This document shows, piece after piece, positions 18,286 through 26,766 of a stretch of 64,000 nucleotides of DNA. A program made the translations under genes and the position numbers. Every line of letters starts with the position of its first letter. Positions within the stretch are counted from its first letter, which is position 1. The notes beneath the pieces were generated by a model. That model was not told the DNA's origin, searched no databases, and saw only the letters and a program-made list of their open reading frames with translations. This DNA comes from Pseudolactococcus insecticola (GTDB lineage: Bacteria; Bacillota; Bacilli; Lactobacillales; Streptococcaceae). The stretch is taken from contig NZ_BLLH01000004.1 in NCBI RefSeq assembly GCF_011170065.1, forward strand, positions 62,001 to 126,000, given 5' to 3'.

Positions 18286-18352
18286 ATTCCTAAAATATTT
18301 TTCATAAATAACTCCCTTTTAGTAGCCGAGATTTCCAACTCGGCTATTTTTT
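18286..18352 (+). ncRNA. Candidate small RNA, csRNA-like
   Basis: A transcript of about 67 bases is predicted from the promoter above to the terminator at 18323-18352, with no start codon inside. A weak 5' stem (ATTTAT/ATAAAT) is followed by an unpaired AACTCCCTTTTAG stretch, which could pair with AAGGGAG-type ribosome sites, and then by the terminator. A second unit with the same CTCCCTTTT-plus-GCCGAG-like stem layout lies at 40038-40120. Streptococcal csRNAs are of similar build but usually 90-150 bases. Expression has not been shown. Confidence 0.58.
18323..18352 (+). terminator. Terminator of the small RNA at 18.3 kb
   Basis: TAGCCGAG and CTCGGCTA pair across an eight-base loop and are followed by six Ts on the plus strand. 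No plus-strand protein gene precedes it, and the minus strand lacks a T-run. Confidence 0.88.
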
Positions 18353-18361
18353 CGTCCTTTT

Positions 18362-18850
18362 TTAGGCGTTTTCCCAAACCATATCATACCAGACGGCACC
18401 GCCGTGGGCTGATTGGGACTTGCCGTCATTGACAAAGCCGTGCTTTTCATAATAGGCGATCAGATAGTCATGGCAGGTCAGATTTATCCCGTCACGTTTT
18501 TGCGCTTTAGCCGTTTCTTTTAGGGCTGCAATCAGCTGTGTGCCGACTGACTTGCCTTGAAACTCAGCATCCACAGACAGACTTGTCACTGCGATAAAGC
18601 CACCATTTTCAGGATTTTTGACAACTGTCTCAAACAAGTCGTCTGTTAAGTGACGGGCGTTGACCGCAGGCCCTTCGATGTAGCCTGCCACGCGCCCATC
18701 ATCTGTTTGCGCTACTAAAAATGTATCTGGGATTTTTTCGATGCGCGCCGTCATCGCTTCAAAGCTTGCTGCCTCTTCTTTTGAGAAATTTTCTGTTTCG
18801 ATACGATAGACGTCGTTTAGGTCTGCTGCGGTGACAGTTCTGATTTTCAT
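18362..18850 (-). CDS. GNAT family N-acetyltransferase (AANAT-like)
   Basis: This cytosolic acetyl-CoA-dependent acetyltransferase of 162 residues has an unknown substrate. The acetyl-CoA motif LSVDAEFQGKSVGTQLIAAL lies near residue 91 and the C-terminal helix DYLIAYYEKHGFVNDGKS near residue 128, as in arylalkylamine-type GNATs. It is divergent from cadD over a shared palindromic promoter (18886-18903). No terminator with a T-run is seen on its own strand. Confidence 0.85.
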   Translation of the reverse strand: MKIRTVTAADLNDVYRIETENFSKEEAASFEAMTARIEKIPDTFLVAQTDDGRVAGYIEGPAVNARHLTDDLFETVVKNPENGGFIAVTSLSVDAEFQGKSVGTQLIAALKETAKAQKRDGINLTCHDYLIAYYEKHGFVNDGKSQSAHGGAVWYDMVWENA

Positions 18851-18866
18851 GGTTCTGCTCCTTTAT

Positions 18867-18903
18867 TTGTTCGTTAGTAAGTATGATGCTATAATTATAG
18901 CAT
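18867..18903. promoter_or_regulatory. Shared divergent promoter palindrome, GNAT/cadD
   Basis: ATGCTATAATTATAGCAT (18886-18903) is a perfect 18-base palindrome that provides a -10 TATAAT on each strand. The plus-strand promoter for cadD is TTGTTC (18867-18872)-17-TATAAT (18890-18895). The palindrome could also be a repressor operator, since cad genes are often under CadC or CadX control. Confidence 0.62.
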
Positions 18904-18925
18904 ACTAGAGGTTTGGAGATTGATA

Positions 18926-19570
18926 TTGGCAACTTTTTTAACAGCAACCGTCCTTTACTGGTCAACAGCGGTCGATTTACTTGTGATTTTGATGATGTTA
19001 TTTTCAACCGTTAGGCGGGATAAATGGCGACAGATCTACCTTGGGCAGTTTTTAGGGTCTATTGGGTTGATTGTGATTGCACTGTTTTTAGCCTATGTTT
19101 TGCACTTTGTGCCAGAGCCTTGGTTACTTAGCTTTCTTGGCTTGATTCCTATTTATTTTGGCGTCAAAGCCTTGTTTTTTGACCATGATGAAGATGGGAA
19201 AGAAGATGAAAATAGCGACAGCCATGAAGAAAGTGAAGTTGAAGAGGCACGTAACTTACTTATAAAGCACAAGGATAAACCACTTACTCTAACCGTTGCG
19301 CTGATTACTTTTGCTTCTTGTGGAGCTGATAATATTGGGTTATTTACGCCATATTTTATCACACTGACAGGTTCCAAGCTTGTTATGACGCTGATTTTAT
19401 TTGTCATTTATATCTTTTTGCTGATTATTTTGGGGAAATGGTTTGCCAAACTGCCACCTGTGGCACGATTCATGGAAAAGTATGCTGAAAAAACTGTCGG
19501 GATTATTTATATTTTGATTGGCATCATGGTGCTCGTCGAATCTGGTACTATTTCGCATTTTATCGGCTAA
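18926..19570 (+). CDS. cadD: CadD family cadmium resistance transporter
   Basis: This is a membrane protein of the CadD family, which lowers cellular cadmium. The 214-residue protein has five or more hydrophobic segments and a central acidic, histidine-bearing loop (DHDEDGKEDENSDSHEESEV near residue 86) that may bind metal. The segment ITFASCGADNIGLFTPYF holds a cysteine-aspartate pair conserved in the family. The start is TTG, either 18926 (GGAG seven bases upstream) or 18920. It has its own terminator, shared with murC. Confidence 0.82.
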   Translation: MATFLTATVLYWSTAVDLLVILMMLFSTVRRDKWRQIYLGQFLGSIGLIVIALFLAYVLHFVPEPWLLSFLGLIPIYFGVKALFFDHDEDGKEDENSDSHEESEVEEARNLLIKHKDKPLTLTVALITFASCGADNIGLFTPYFITLTGSKLVMTLILFVIYIFLLIILGKWFAKLPPVARFMEKYAEKTVGIIYILIGIMVLVESGTISHFIG

Positions 19571-19602
19571 AAAGTCGCTCTGTTGAAAGAGCGACTTTTT
19601 TT
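19569..19602. terminator. Bidirectional terminator cadD/murC
   Basis: GTCGCTCT and AGAGCGAC pair across a short loop, with A- and T-runs on both flanks. It serves the convergent cadD and murC genes. Confidence 0.9.
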
Positions 19603-20935
19603 ATTGGACGTTATTTGTCAGTTGCGATAGCAATGTTTCAAAGGCATACTCGTATTTTTGAATGTCGCCTGCGCCCATGAAGACATAGACGGCATTATCA
19701 TGGTCTAAGAGTGGTGAAACGTTATCAACCGTGATGACTTTGGCTGGTTTTTCAATCTTTGCTGCCAGATCTTCGACCTTGACATCTCCGTGGTCGACCT
19801 CACGGGCGCTGCCGTAGATTTGCGCCAGATACACGGCATCCGCCTGGTTTAGCGATGTCGCAAAATCGTCAATCAAAGCGATAGTTCGTGTGAAAGTATG
19901 TGGTTGGAAGACAGCCACGATTTCCTTGTTAGGATATTTTTGGCGGGCTGCGTCAACCGTCGCTTCAATCTCAGTTGGATGATGGGCAAAGTCGTCGATA
20001 ATCACTTGGTCACCAATGAGCTTTTCAGTAAATCTGCGTTTCACACCGCCAAATGTCGCCATGTGCTTGGCAACTTCCTTGTCATCAAGGCCACCTTGAT
20101 GTGTGACAGCAACGACCGCAAGGGCATTGAGCACATTGTGCTTGCCATATGTCGGCACGGTGAATTCACCGATTTTTTCATCGTGGAAATAGGCGTCGAA
20201 TTTTGAGCCTGACGTCGTCCTAGTCACGTTTCTCGCGATATAGTCATCCTGATCAGTAAAACCATAGCGATAAATCGGTGCTTTGGCTGTCAATTTTTGC
20301 AGGTACTTGTCATCGCCGTAGACGAAAATGCCCTTGCTGACTTGATTGGCGTATTCCTGAAAGGCATCAAAGACGTCGTCAATACCCGTAAAATAGTCCG
20401 GATGGTCAAAGTCGACGTTGGTGATAATGGTGTATTCAGGATGATAAGGCAGAAAATGACGTTCATACTCGTCAGACTCAAAGACGAAAAATTGACTTTC
20501 AGCTGAGCCACGACCAGTACCGTCACCTATCAGATACGACGTATCTGTCACATGGCTCATCACGTGTGCCAGAAGTCCTGTTGTTGACGTCTTGCCGTGC
20601 GCGCCAGCGACACCGATAGACGTGAAACCTGTCATAAATTGACCCAAAAACTCATGATAACGCGAGTACTTGTAGCCGTTTTTATCGGCGTAGGCAACTT
20701 CAACGTTGTTGTCGTCGCGAAAGGCGTTACCTGCGATGAGCTCAACGTCTGGCGTGATATTTTTCTCGTCAAATGGCAAGAGTGGGATGCCTGCAAGCTC
20801 AAGACCACGCTGGGTAAAGTAGTAGTCTGTCGAGTCTGAGCCTTGCACTTTGTGCCCCATTTGGTGCAACATCAGCGCAAGCGCAGACATGCCTGAGCCT
20901 TTGATTCCGATAAAATGATACGTTTTTTCTGCCAT
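19601..20935 (-). CDS. murC: UDP-N-acetylmuramate-L-alanine ligase
   Basis: MurC adds L-alanine to UDP-MurNAc, the first amino acid of the peptidoglycan stem peptide. The 444-residue protein has an N-terminal [19 protein letters not shown] nucleotide-binding loop, the ATP motif [15 protein letters not shown] near residue 108 and the [10 protein letters not shown] segment near residue 316. The length and motifs are standard. It follows the 205-residue unknown gene and snf2 on the minus strand, an order also seen in other Streptococcaceae. Confidence 0.97.
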   Translation of the reverse strand: MAEKTYHFIGIKGSGMSALALMLHQMGHKVQGSDSTDYYFTQRGLELAGIPLLPFDEKNITPDVELIAGNAFRDDNNVEVAYADKNGYKYSRYHEFLGQFMTGFTSIGVAGAHGKTSTTGLLAHVMSHVTDTSYLIGDGTGRGSAESQFFVFESDEYERHFLPYHPEYTIITNVDFDHPDYFTGIDDVFDAFQEYANQVSKGIFVYGDDKYLQKLTAKAPIYRYGFTDQDDYIARNVTRTTSGSKFDAYFHDEKIGEFTVPTYGKHNVLNALAVVAVTHQGGLDDKEVAKHMATFGGVKRRFTEKLIGDQVIIDDFAHHPTEIEATVDAARQKYPNKEIVAVFQPHTFTRTIALIDDFATSLNQADAVYLAQIYGSAREVDHGDVKVEDLAAKIEKPAKVITVDNVSPLLDHDNAVYVFMGAGDIQKYEYAFETLLSQLTNNVQ

Positions 20936-21007
20936 GTTTCCTGTTGAGCTTGACTGGGTCAGCGGCTCATCCTTCCTGTCTCTTTGCTTTTAGTCAGCTT
21001 AATCTGC

Positions 21008-21625
21008 TTAGTCAACAATGTCAAAGCTGTCACGATTACTGTGTTTACTTGCAAAATAATCTTGTTCAGGTGCGTCAAAAAGTGAGCTACTACTTCTTTG
21101 TGCAGCTGCTTTATCAAATCCTGCGAGAGCCTGTCCACTCAATGAGTGCTGGGCTTTGACGACTTTTTTATTTGCCAAATCACGAATGCCAAGCTCATCA
21201 GAAGACGCACGCTCTAGTGGATTGACATAGGGTTTGACTGGTTTTGGTGCAACAGCATTTTCACGCGCGCGTTTTTTAGCTTCTTCGACGTATGATTTTT
21301 TCTTAGGTGCTTCATCAACTAGAGGCATCCGAGAGTTGGTGCCAAGCGGGCGCTTGCCTGCCGTGGTTGGTGTCTGACGACGGCGTTCAAAGTTATCCGC
21401 TGATTGACCTTGTGCTGCTGTTTGCGTTTGCTGACTTGCTGTATTGGCAGCATTTGTCGCTTGCTGCGCTTGATTACCAAAACGCTCTGTTTGCGCATCT
21501 GGATTTCTCGTCAGAAACTGCTGATTGGTCATAATGACACGGTTATCTGGCGTCAGAACGGCATCGTCAGGGATGATTGGAAATGTGACTTTATGTCGAT
21601 TATTTTGTGGGTAAGAATTTTCCAT
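21008..21625 (-). CDS. Hypothetical low-complexity protein between snf2 and murC
   Basis: I do not recognise this 205-residue protein. The first 60 residues hold prolines and a short hydrophobic patch. The middle (NQAQQATNAANTASQQTQTA) is a glutamine-alanine-threonine tract, and the rest is basic and probably disordered. No membrane segment or signal peptide is present. The position between an SNF2 helicase gene and murC is conserved among relatives. A TATAAT box lies about 45 bases upstream of the ATG. Confidence 0.65.
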   Translation of the reverse strand: MENSYPQNNRHKVTFPIIPDDAVLTPDNRVIMTNQQFLTRNPDAQTERFGNQAQQATNAANTASQQTQTAAQGQSADNFERRRQTPTTAGKRPLGTNSRMPLVDEAPKKKSYVEEAKKRARENAVAPKPVKPYVNPLERASSDELGIRDLANKKVVKAQHSLSGQALAGFDKAAAQRSSSSLFDAPEQDYFASKHSNRDSFDIVD

Positions 21626-21683
21626 ATGGATTGGGCCTTGCTTTCACTCTTATTTACTTCGTTCTTTTATTATACCAAAAACT

Positions 21684-21700
21684 TGGCAAATAATCTTTGC
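21684..21700 (-). terminator. Weak stem-loop after snf2
   Basis: GGCAAA and TTTGCC pair on the minus strand, followed by AAGTTTTT. It is a possible weak terminator of snf2, with the next gene's TATAAT box just after it. Confidence 0.45.
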
Positions 21701-21722
21701 CGTCTGAGATTTGCCTGAAATA

Positions 21723-24700
21723 CTATAAACCAAGGATAGACTTCATCTCATCTTCGGTGATGGCACTCTCATCGGCACCGCCGTCAAGAACGGTTGACAC
21801 CATGTCACGCTTGCTGTCTTGCAAGCTCATGATGCGCTCCTCGATAGTCCCGCGGGTGATCAAGCGAATCACTTCGACCGTTTTAGTTTGCCCCATGCGG
21901 TGAGCACGCGAAATTGCCTGCTCTTCGACTGACGGATTCCACCACAAATCTATCAAAATGACAACATCAGCAGACGTCAGATTGAGCCCTGTCCCGCCTG
22001 CTTTTAGTGAGATGAGAAAGGCATCTCGCGAGCCAGCGTTAAAGGCCTTGACCATCTTCATGCGATCACGGTTTGGTGTTGAGCCTGTCAGCTGATAACT
22101 CGAAATGCCTGCTGCTTCAAGCTCTTTTTCAATATGCGGAAACATCTTACGAAATTGCGAGAAAATCAGCGGTCTGTGACCAGAATCCTTGATTTGTTGT
22201 AGGAGTTCGGCTAGGCTTTTCAGCTTACCTGAGGTGCCTGTGTAGTCGTCCATGAAAAGCGCAGGGGTATCGCAAATCTGACGCAAACGCGTAATCCCTG
22301 CCAAAATCTCGATTTTTGAGCGTGAAAACTCATAGTTGTTCATACTTCTGACGCGGTTTTGGATGGCTTCTAGCTGCGCCAGATAGATGATTTTCTGTGG
22401 CTCATCAAGCTCGCTATACTGGATCATCTCAAGCTTGTCTGGTAATTCTAGCAGCACTTCTTCCTTGCGACGTCGCATGATAAAGGGTTGAATCATGCGT
22501 GAAATGGCGTCATGTTTGAGCTTACGGAATTTTTTGCGATCGCCTAAAATCCCAGGCATGATAATCTGGAAAATCGCCCAAATTTCATCAACACGATTTT
22601 CTATCGGTGTTCCTGATAGCGCAAAAATATGATCAACTTTCAGATGCGACAAGGCTTTATTTGTTTTAGAGTTAAAGTTTTTGACGGTCTGCGCTTCATC
22701 CATGAGCAGATAGTTCAGACCAAGGCGTTGGTAGTTGTCCTCGTCTTTTAGAAAACTGCCGTAACTTGTGATGAAAACTTGCGTTTCTTTGTCATTCAAA
22801 TGCTTGACACGCTCGTCTTTTGAGCCGTCAACAACTGTTACTTTGATTTCTGGTGCAAACTTTTCAAACTCGCTCAACCAGTTATAAATCAGGCTCGATG
22901 GCGACACAATCAAGGCAAACTCACCAGCTGCAAGGTTGCTCGCGAGATAGGTAATCGACTGTAAAGTTTTTCCAAGCCCCATGTCGTCAGCCAACACGCC
23001 ACCCATGTGATAGGTGCTCAGCATATTCATCCAGCGCACGCCATCTTCTTGATACGGGCGCAACTCAGCTTGAATGCTCTCAGGTTTTGCATAAGCAAAG
23101 TTTTCTGGGTGTGTCAGATTATCATAAAGCTTGTTGAACTTTTCTGAAAATGAGACACTATTTGCATCGTCGTCTGAAAAAATCTTAGACAGCTGGAAGG
23201 TTTTAAAAGCAGGAACCGATATTTTGCCGTTTGAGACTTGAACAGTATCTGACATCTCATCCAAAACGCGTTTGACTGCATCAAACTGGTCATCCAGCAT
23301 GATGAGTTTTCCCTCTGATGTCACATAATAGCCTGCATTTGCTTGCAAGCGTTCGACAAGGTCGGCAAATTCATTTTCAGGGACATGTGGCAGATCAAAA
23401 CTGATGTCCAAAAGGCCACCGTTCTGATCAATATCAACGTCAAAGTTTTCAGTAATCTGCAGATTTTGAACCGCTTCTGACAAGCTGACCTGACCTAATC
23501 TTGCAAATTCTGGTAATATTTTCGTAAAAAAATGGTAAATCTCATCGCCTTGCGGTCGTGGCACCGTGGTCTCAAAGCCACGTGAAAAGCCGATGCGCCT
23601 CGTCAAATCAAAAATCTGTTTTTCCAAACGCAAATCACGTGAGAATGCTACCGTTTCAAGCTCTCTGAACTGATTGATCTCAAAATCACCATAGTCAAAT
23701 GTGATCGTCAGACGCAAAAAACGGTCCAGATCAAAGTGGAATTTCGGCTCAAATGAGCGAATTTTGAAAGAATTCGGCGCATCGACATAGCCGATTTTTT
23801 CGAAAATCTGCAGCGCCTGTGCGAGTTTATCCTTGTCATCATAGTCAAAATTGATGATTCGCGTCCCGTCAGAAATAGTCGGCACACTCGAAAGTTGCTT
23901 GATAATCTCAAGCTGTTCAGGCGTCAAAGTATAGAAAACGTGATCGTCATAGACAATCTCGCCGTCGTAGAGCACCTGACTTTTTTGCGTTTTGATCGAC
24001 AACTCAATCATGTCATCAAGCGGCTTGATGAAAAAACGATAGAGATCGCTCTCATCAGACAAGGGCAAAACACTAAAATACTTAACTGATTTTTCAGCGA
24101 TTTTCATCGTGAAAATAAGCGGCTCAATCACGTTCAAAAACTCTGGCAATAAGCCAGCTTGTGGCACAAAATAACGGCCCATTTTTCGATAAAGATTTGA
24201 CTGCGCAATCTCGTCATGCGAAGGTGTGATTTTCAGCAAAAAATTCAGAAAATCCTGACTCGCTGCATCAAAATGCGACAATACAACAGGCACGTCATAT
24301 TTGGTGCCAATCTGATAGGTGCCAGCATTTCTGACGACATGGATAAAATACGGGATGTCTTTGATGATATAAGGGCGCGAAACGCTTGCCATATGTATCT
24401 TTAGCGTGACTGCAAGTGCATCGTCTCCGTAGTAAAATTGTGTCATGGACTTGGTATCAGAAATTTCAATCTCTAAGCTCAGACTATCTGCTGTATTGTC
24501 CCATTTGTCGTCATTGATGCGCGCTAAGAACTTAGCTGACTCCTGCAACTCAAGCGATTTTTCGACTTCTGCTTCAAAAGCTTTTTTCTCTTCTTCAACA
24601 GCTTCTATGTCTGCTTTTTTAAGATATTCTTCGACGGCTGCGATGTGCTTACAATAGCGCTGATTTTTTTGAAAAACGTCACAAAAACACAGGTCATTTT

Positions 24701-24842
24701 GCCCGTCAAGGTCATAAACGACTTGCTGGCCGTCAACGTCTGCTTGTAGCCTCATTTCGCTGATTGACACATCTGTCATCAGGCCTTTTTCAAAAAGTTC
24801 TGCGCCCTCCGCGCGGATTCGCGCTGGCATCATTCGACTCAT
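21723..24842 (-). CDS. snf2: SNF2 family DEAD/DEAH helicase with SWIM zinc finger
   Basis: This is a Swi2/Snf2-type ATPase of unknown role in bacteria that probably acts on DNA or protein-DNA complexes. The 1039-residue protein starts with a SWIM finger (CFCDVFQKNQRYCKH, near residue 50), followed by a long family-specific region. The helicase core has DDMGLGKTLQS (near 623), LMDEAQ (near 715), and the C-terminal SLKAGGTGLNL and RAHRMGQT motifs. It is transcribed from a strong promoter (24891-24919). It has full length for the Streptococcaceae family. Confidence 0.93.
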   Translation of the reverse strand: MSRMMPARIRAEGAELFEKGLMTDVSISEMRLQADVDGQQVVYDLDGQNDLCFCDVFQKNQRYCKHIAAVEEYLKKADIEAVEEEKKAFEAEVEKSLELQESAKFLARINDDKWDNTADSLSLEIEISDTKSMTQFYYGDDALAVTLKIHMASVSRPYIIKDIPYFIHVVRNAGTYQIGTKYDVPVVLSHFDAASQDFLNFLLKITPSHDEIAQSNLYRKMGRYFVPQAGLLPEFLNVIEPLIFTMKIAEKSVKYFSVLPLSDESDLYRFFIKPLDDMIELSIKTQKSQVLYDGEIVYDDHVFYTLTPEQLEIIKQLSSVPTISDGTRIINFDYDDKDKLAQALQIFEKIGYVDAPNSFKIRSFEPKFHFDLDRFLRLTITFDYGDFEINQFRELETVAFSRDLRLEKQIFDLTRRIGFSRGFETTVPRPQGDEIYHFFTKILPEFARLGQVSLSEAVQNLQITENFDVDIDQNGGLLDISFDLPHVPENEFADLVERLQANAGYYVTSEGKLIMLDDQFDAVKRVLDEMSDTVQVSNGKISVPAFKTFQLSKIFSDDDANSVSFSEKFNKLYDNLTHPENFAYAKPESIQAELRPYQEDGVRWMNMLSTYHMGGVLADDMGLGKTLQSITYLASNLAAGEFALIVSPSSLIYNWLSEFEKFAPEIKVTVVDGSKDERVKHLNDKETQVFITSYGSFLKDEDNYQRLGLNYLLMDEAQTVKNFNSKTNKALSHLKVDHIFALSGTPIENRVDEIWAIFQIIMPGILGDRKKFRKLKHDAISRMIQPFIMRRRKEEVLLELPDKLEMIQYSELDEPQKIIYLAQLEAIQNRVRSMNNYEFSRSKIEILAGITRLRQICDTPALFMDDYTGTSGKLKSLAELLQQIKDSGHRPLIFSQFRKMFPHIEKELEAAGISSYQLTGSTPNRDRMKMVKAFNAGSRDAFLISLKAGGTGLNLTSADVVILIDLWWNPSVEEQAISRAHRMGQTKTVEVIRLITRGTIEERIMSLQDSKRDMVSTVLDGGADESAITEDEMKSILGL

Positions 24843-24890
24843 ATTTTTATCCCGTCTTGGCGGACGTTGCCGTCCATGAATTTTGGCACT

Positions 24891-24919
24891 ATTATATCAT
24901 GTTTCCTGAAAAATTTCAA
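24891..24919 (-). promoter_or_regulatory. snf2 promoter
   Basis: TTGAAA (24914-24919) and TATAAT (24891-24896) are separated by 17 bases on the minus strand. The leader forms a small hairpin GGACG-GCAA-CGTCC (about 24861-24875). Confidence 0.85.
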
Positions 24920-24959
24920 GATTTTTCTGCGTTTTTCATTATTTCTGACGCATTCTGAT

Positions 24960-25940
24960 TCATTTTTCAAACATGGCAACAAATGCTTGGATCAATCTAT
25001 CACGTTCGGCAATCCATTTTTGTCGCTCATCACGCAGATGCACCCGATTTGACAGGAAAATCACGGCTTCTTTTGTCCGCAGATTGAGCAGGATAAAAGT
25101 CCCAGTGTAGCCGGTGTGTAAAAGCCAGGAAATCTCGCTATTCTCAGTATTTTCAACATTGTCATAAATGTCCCAAGCCAAGCTGCGACGTTTCCCATCT
25201 TCAAGTGTAAAGTCAGACAGCAAACTCAGATAACGCGCCTCTGAAAAGTAGCCCTGGCAAAACTTTGCGAGATCGTCAAGGTCAGAAAATAGACCCGCCG
25301 ATCCCGTGTGTACGCCCAGCACCTGCGCTTTCGGATCATGCACAAGGCCACGTGGCAGTTCCCAAGCCGTAGGCACGGCACCCTCACCAGAAAAGCTCGT
25401 GTGTGTCATCCCAAACGGTACAAAAATCCGCTCTGAGAGAATCACATCAAGCGACTGCGAAAAAATCGTTTCCAGCATAAAGCCAAGCAAAATAAAATTC
25501 ACATCAGAGTAATGAAAAGACTTGTCAGACGTGACGTTTACTTGATTGAGTGCGGCACGTAACTGTACAGCATCCATCTCATTACGCCCTTTGATAAACG
25601 GATCAATGCCCGATGTATGTGTCATAAGCTGACGAATCGTAACAGCACCGCCCATAAACTCAGGATAATAGTCCGTCAGAAGACTATCAAGCGACAGACT
25701 TCCTGCAAGGATCAGGTCAAGCACGACAGTCCCTGTCCCCACGACCTTGGAGACACTTGCCAGATCATAGCGTTCGTTAGGCATGAGCGGATGTGTCTCA
25801 GGCTTTATCTGACGGTTGCCAAGCGCATATTTTGTGACCACATCATCTGAGACAATCGCAAAAGAAGCACCTGGGAAAATCCCAGATGCTATATATGCCT
25901 TGATCAGGTCAAGCACGCTAGACGTCAGTTTATTTGACAA
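24960..25940 (-). CDS. Serine hydrolase, beta-lactamase class C family
   Basis: This penicillin-binding-protein-like hydrolase of 326 residues probably acts on a D-alanyl ester or peptide substrate. The SxxK motif is SVSK (near residue 62), the tyrosine motif YSDVN lies near residue 143, and HTGYTG near residue 279 replaces the KTG box. No clear signal peptide is seen, so it may be cytosolic or an ester hydrolase. It overlaps the upstream cppA end by 11 bases. Confidence 0.85.
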   Translation of the reverse strand: MSNKLTSSVLDLIKAYIASGIFPGASFAIVSDDVVTKYALGNRQIKPETHPLMPNERYDLASVSKVVGTGTVVLDLILAGSLSLDSLLTDYYPEFMGGAVTIRQLMTHTSGIDPFIKGRNEMDAVQLRAALNQVNVTSDKSFHYSDVNFILLGFMLETIFSQSLDVILSERIFVPFGMTHTSFSGEGAVPTAWELPRGLVHDPKAQVLGVHTGSAGLFSDLDDLAKFCQGYFSEARYLSLLSDFTLEDGKRRSLAWDIYDNVENTENSEISWLLHTGYTGTFILLNLRTKEAVIFLSNRVHLRDERQKWIAERDRLIQAFVAMFEK

Positions 25941-26604
25941 ACCAAAGCTCCAAGTTCTGTACGTCTTTAACCGTTAAAATCTTGCCTTTTTTATCCACAT
26001 AATAATCCAGACCTAGTGCGTCAAGCTGGTCAGAAACCGTTGCTAAATCAATGCTCTCAGGGACACGAAACTCAAGGATTTCCAAGTCCCACACCCCGTC
26101 AGGATTCGCCGTCAAGTCCTCTCCAGACGATGCAAAATAGCTGATTTTGCCAAATGGCAGTTTAACTGTGTCATTTTTTTCAGTCAACTCAAAGCCTTCG
26201 ACGTAAAACGCCAAGCTGTCTTTGACATTTCTCGTATTGAGTTGCACGTCAAGAAGCGTCACATCGTCAGATTTATCAGTCTTGCTTGCGGGTACGATTT
26301 CAAACAGGTCCCCTTCTGGCGATGTTGCTTCAAAGCCTTCTGTAAATTCTGGACTTGCAATAACAAGCTTTCTCAGCTTTTTATTGCCCACAACTGCACG
26401 TGTGCGCATACTTGGTGACTCTTCCAAAATCAAGCGTGCATCGTCTGTTGTCTTGGCCGTTTTTGCACCCAAAATCGCTAAGGCATTTTCCTCTGAGATG
26501 ACTTTTAACCCCAAAGTTTCCGTATAAAACGCCAAGTTCAAATCACGATTATTGACCCGAATCACTGGCACCATCCGCGTCACATTTTCAAAAATTGTCT
26601 TCAT
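25930..26604 (-). CDS. cppA: CppA family protein (two VOC-like domains)
   Basis: CppA was described in pneumococcus as a C3-degrading protein, and structurally it has two vicinal-oxygen-chelate (glyoxalase-like) domains. The 224-residue protein begins with the family hallmark PVIRVNNRDLNLAFYTETLG and has a second domain from about residue 115. No signal peptide is present, so it is probably cytosolic, and metal ligands are not obvious. It has its own promoter (TTGTAA-17-TATAAT, 26646-26674). It overlaps the serine hydrolase gene at its end. Confidence 0.88.
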   Translation of the reverse strand: MKTIFENVTRMVPVIRVNNRDLNLAFYTETLGLKVISEENALAILGAKTAKTTDDARLILEESPSMRTRAVVGNKKLRKLVIASPEFTEGFEATSPEGDLFEIVPASKTDKSDDVTLLDVQLNTRNVKDSLAFYVEGFELTEKNDTVKLPFGKISYFASSGEDLTANPDGVWDLEILEFRVPESIDLATVSDQLDALGLDYYVDKKGKILTVKDVQNLELWFVK

Positions 26605-26645
26605 TTGTCTACTTCTCTCACTTCTTTTAAGCTCATTCTCTCTCT

Positions 26646-26724
26646 ATTATAGTCACTTCTTTGCAATATTACAAAAATTTTGTGATATTTTTCTATTTAC
26701 AATTTTGTGAATTTTCTGTAAAAT
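26646..26724. promoter_or_regulatory. Divergent promoter region cppA/TauE-like, with inverted repeat and CodY-like box
   Basis: Minus-strand cppA promoter: TTGTAA (26669-26674)-17-TATAAT (26646-26651). Plus-strand promoter: TTTACA (26696-26701)-17-TAAAAT (26719-26724). A 25-base inverted repeat with one mismatch (26665-26689, AATATTACAAAA/TTTTGTGATATT) covers the cppA -35. AATTTTCTGTAAAAT (26710-26724), two mismatches from the CodY box, covers the plus-strand -10. AATTTTGTGA occurs twice nearby. Confidence 0.6.
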
Positions 26725-26766
26725 ATAGAGAATAGGCAAATTTCAAAAAAGGACACATTTTTATCC

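Noticed and set aside
18169-18432. Plus-strand frame of 87 codons across the small-RNA unit
   Set aside because: It starts inside the methyltransferase gene, before the small-RNA promoter, and runs through the terminator into the GNAT gene; composition is not protein-like.
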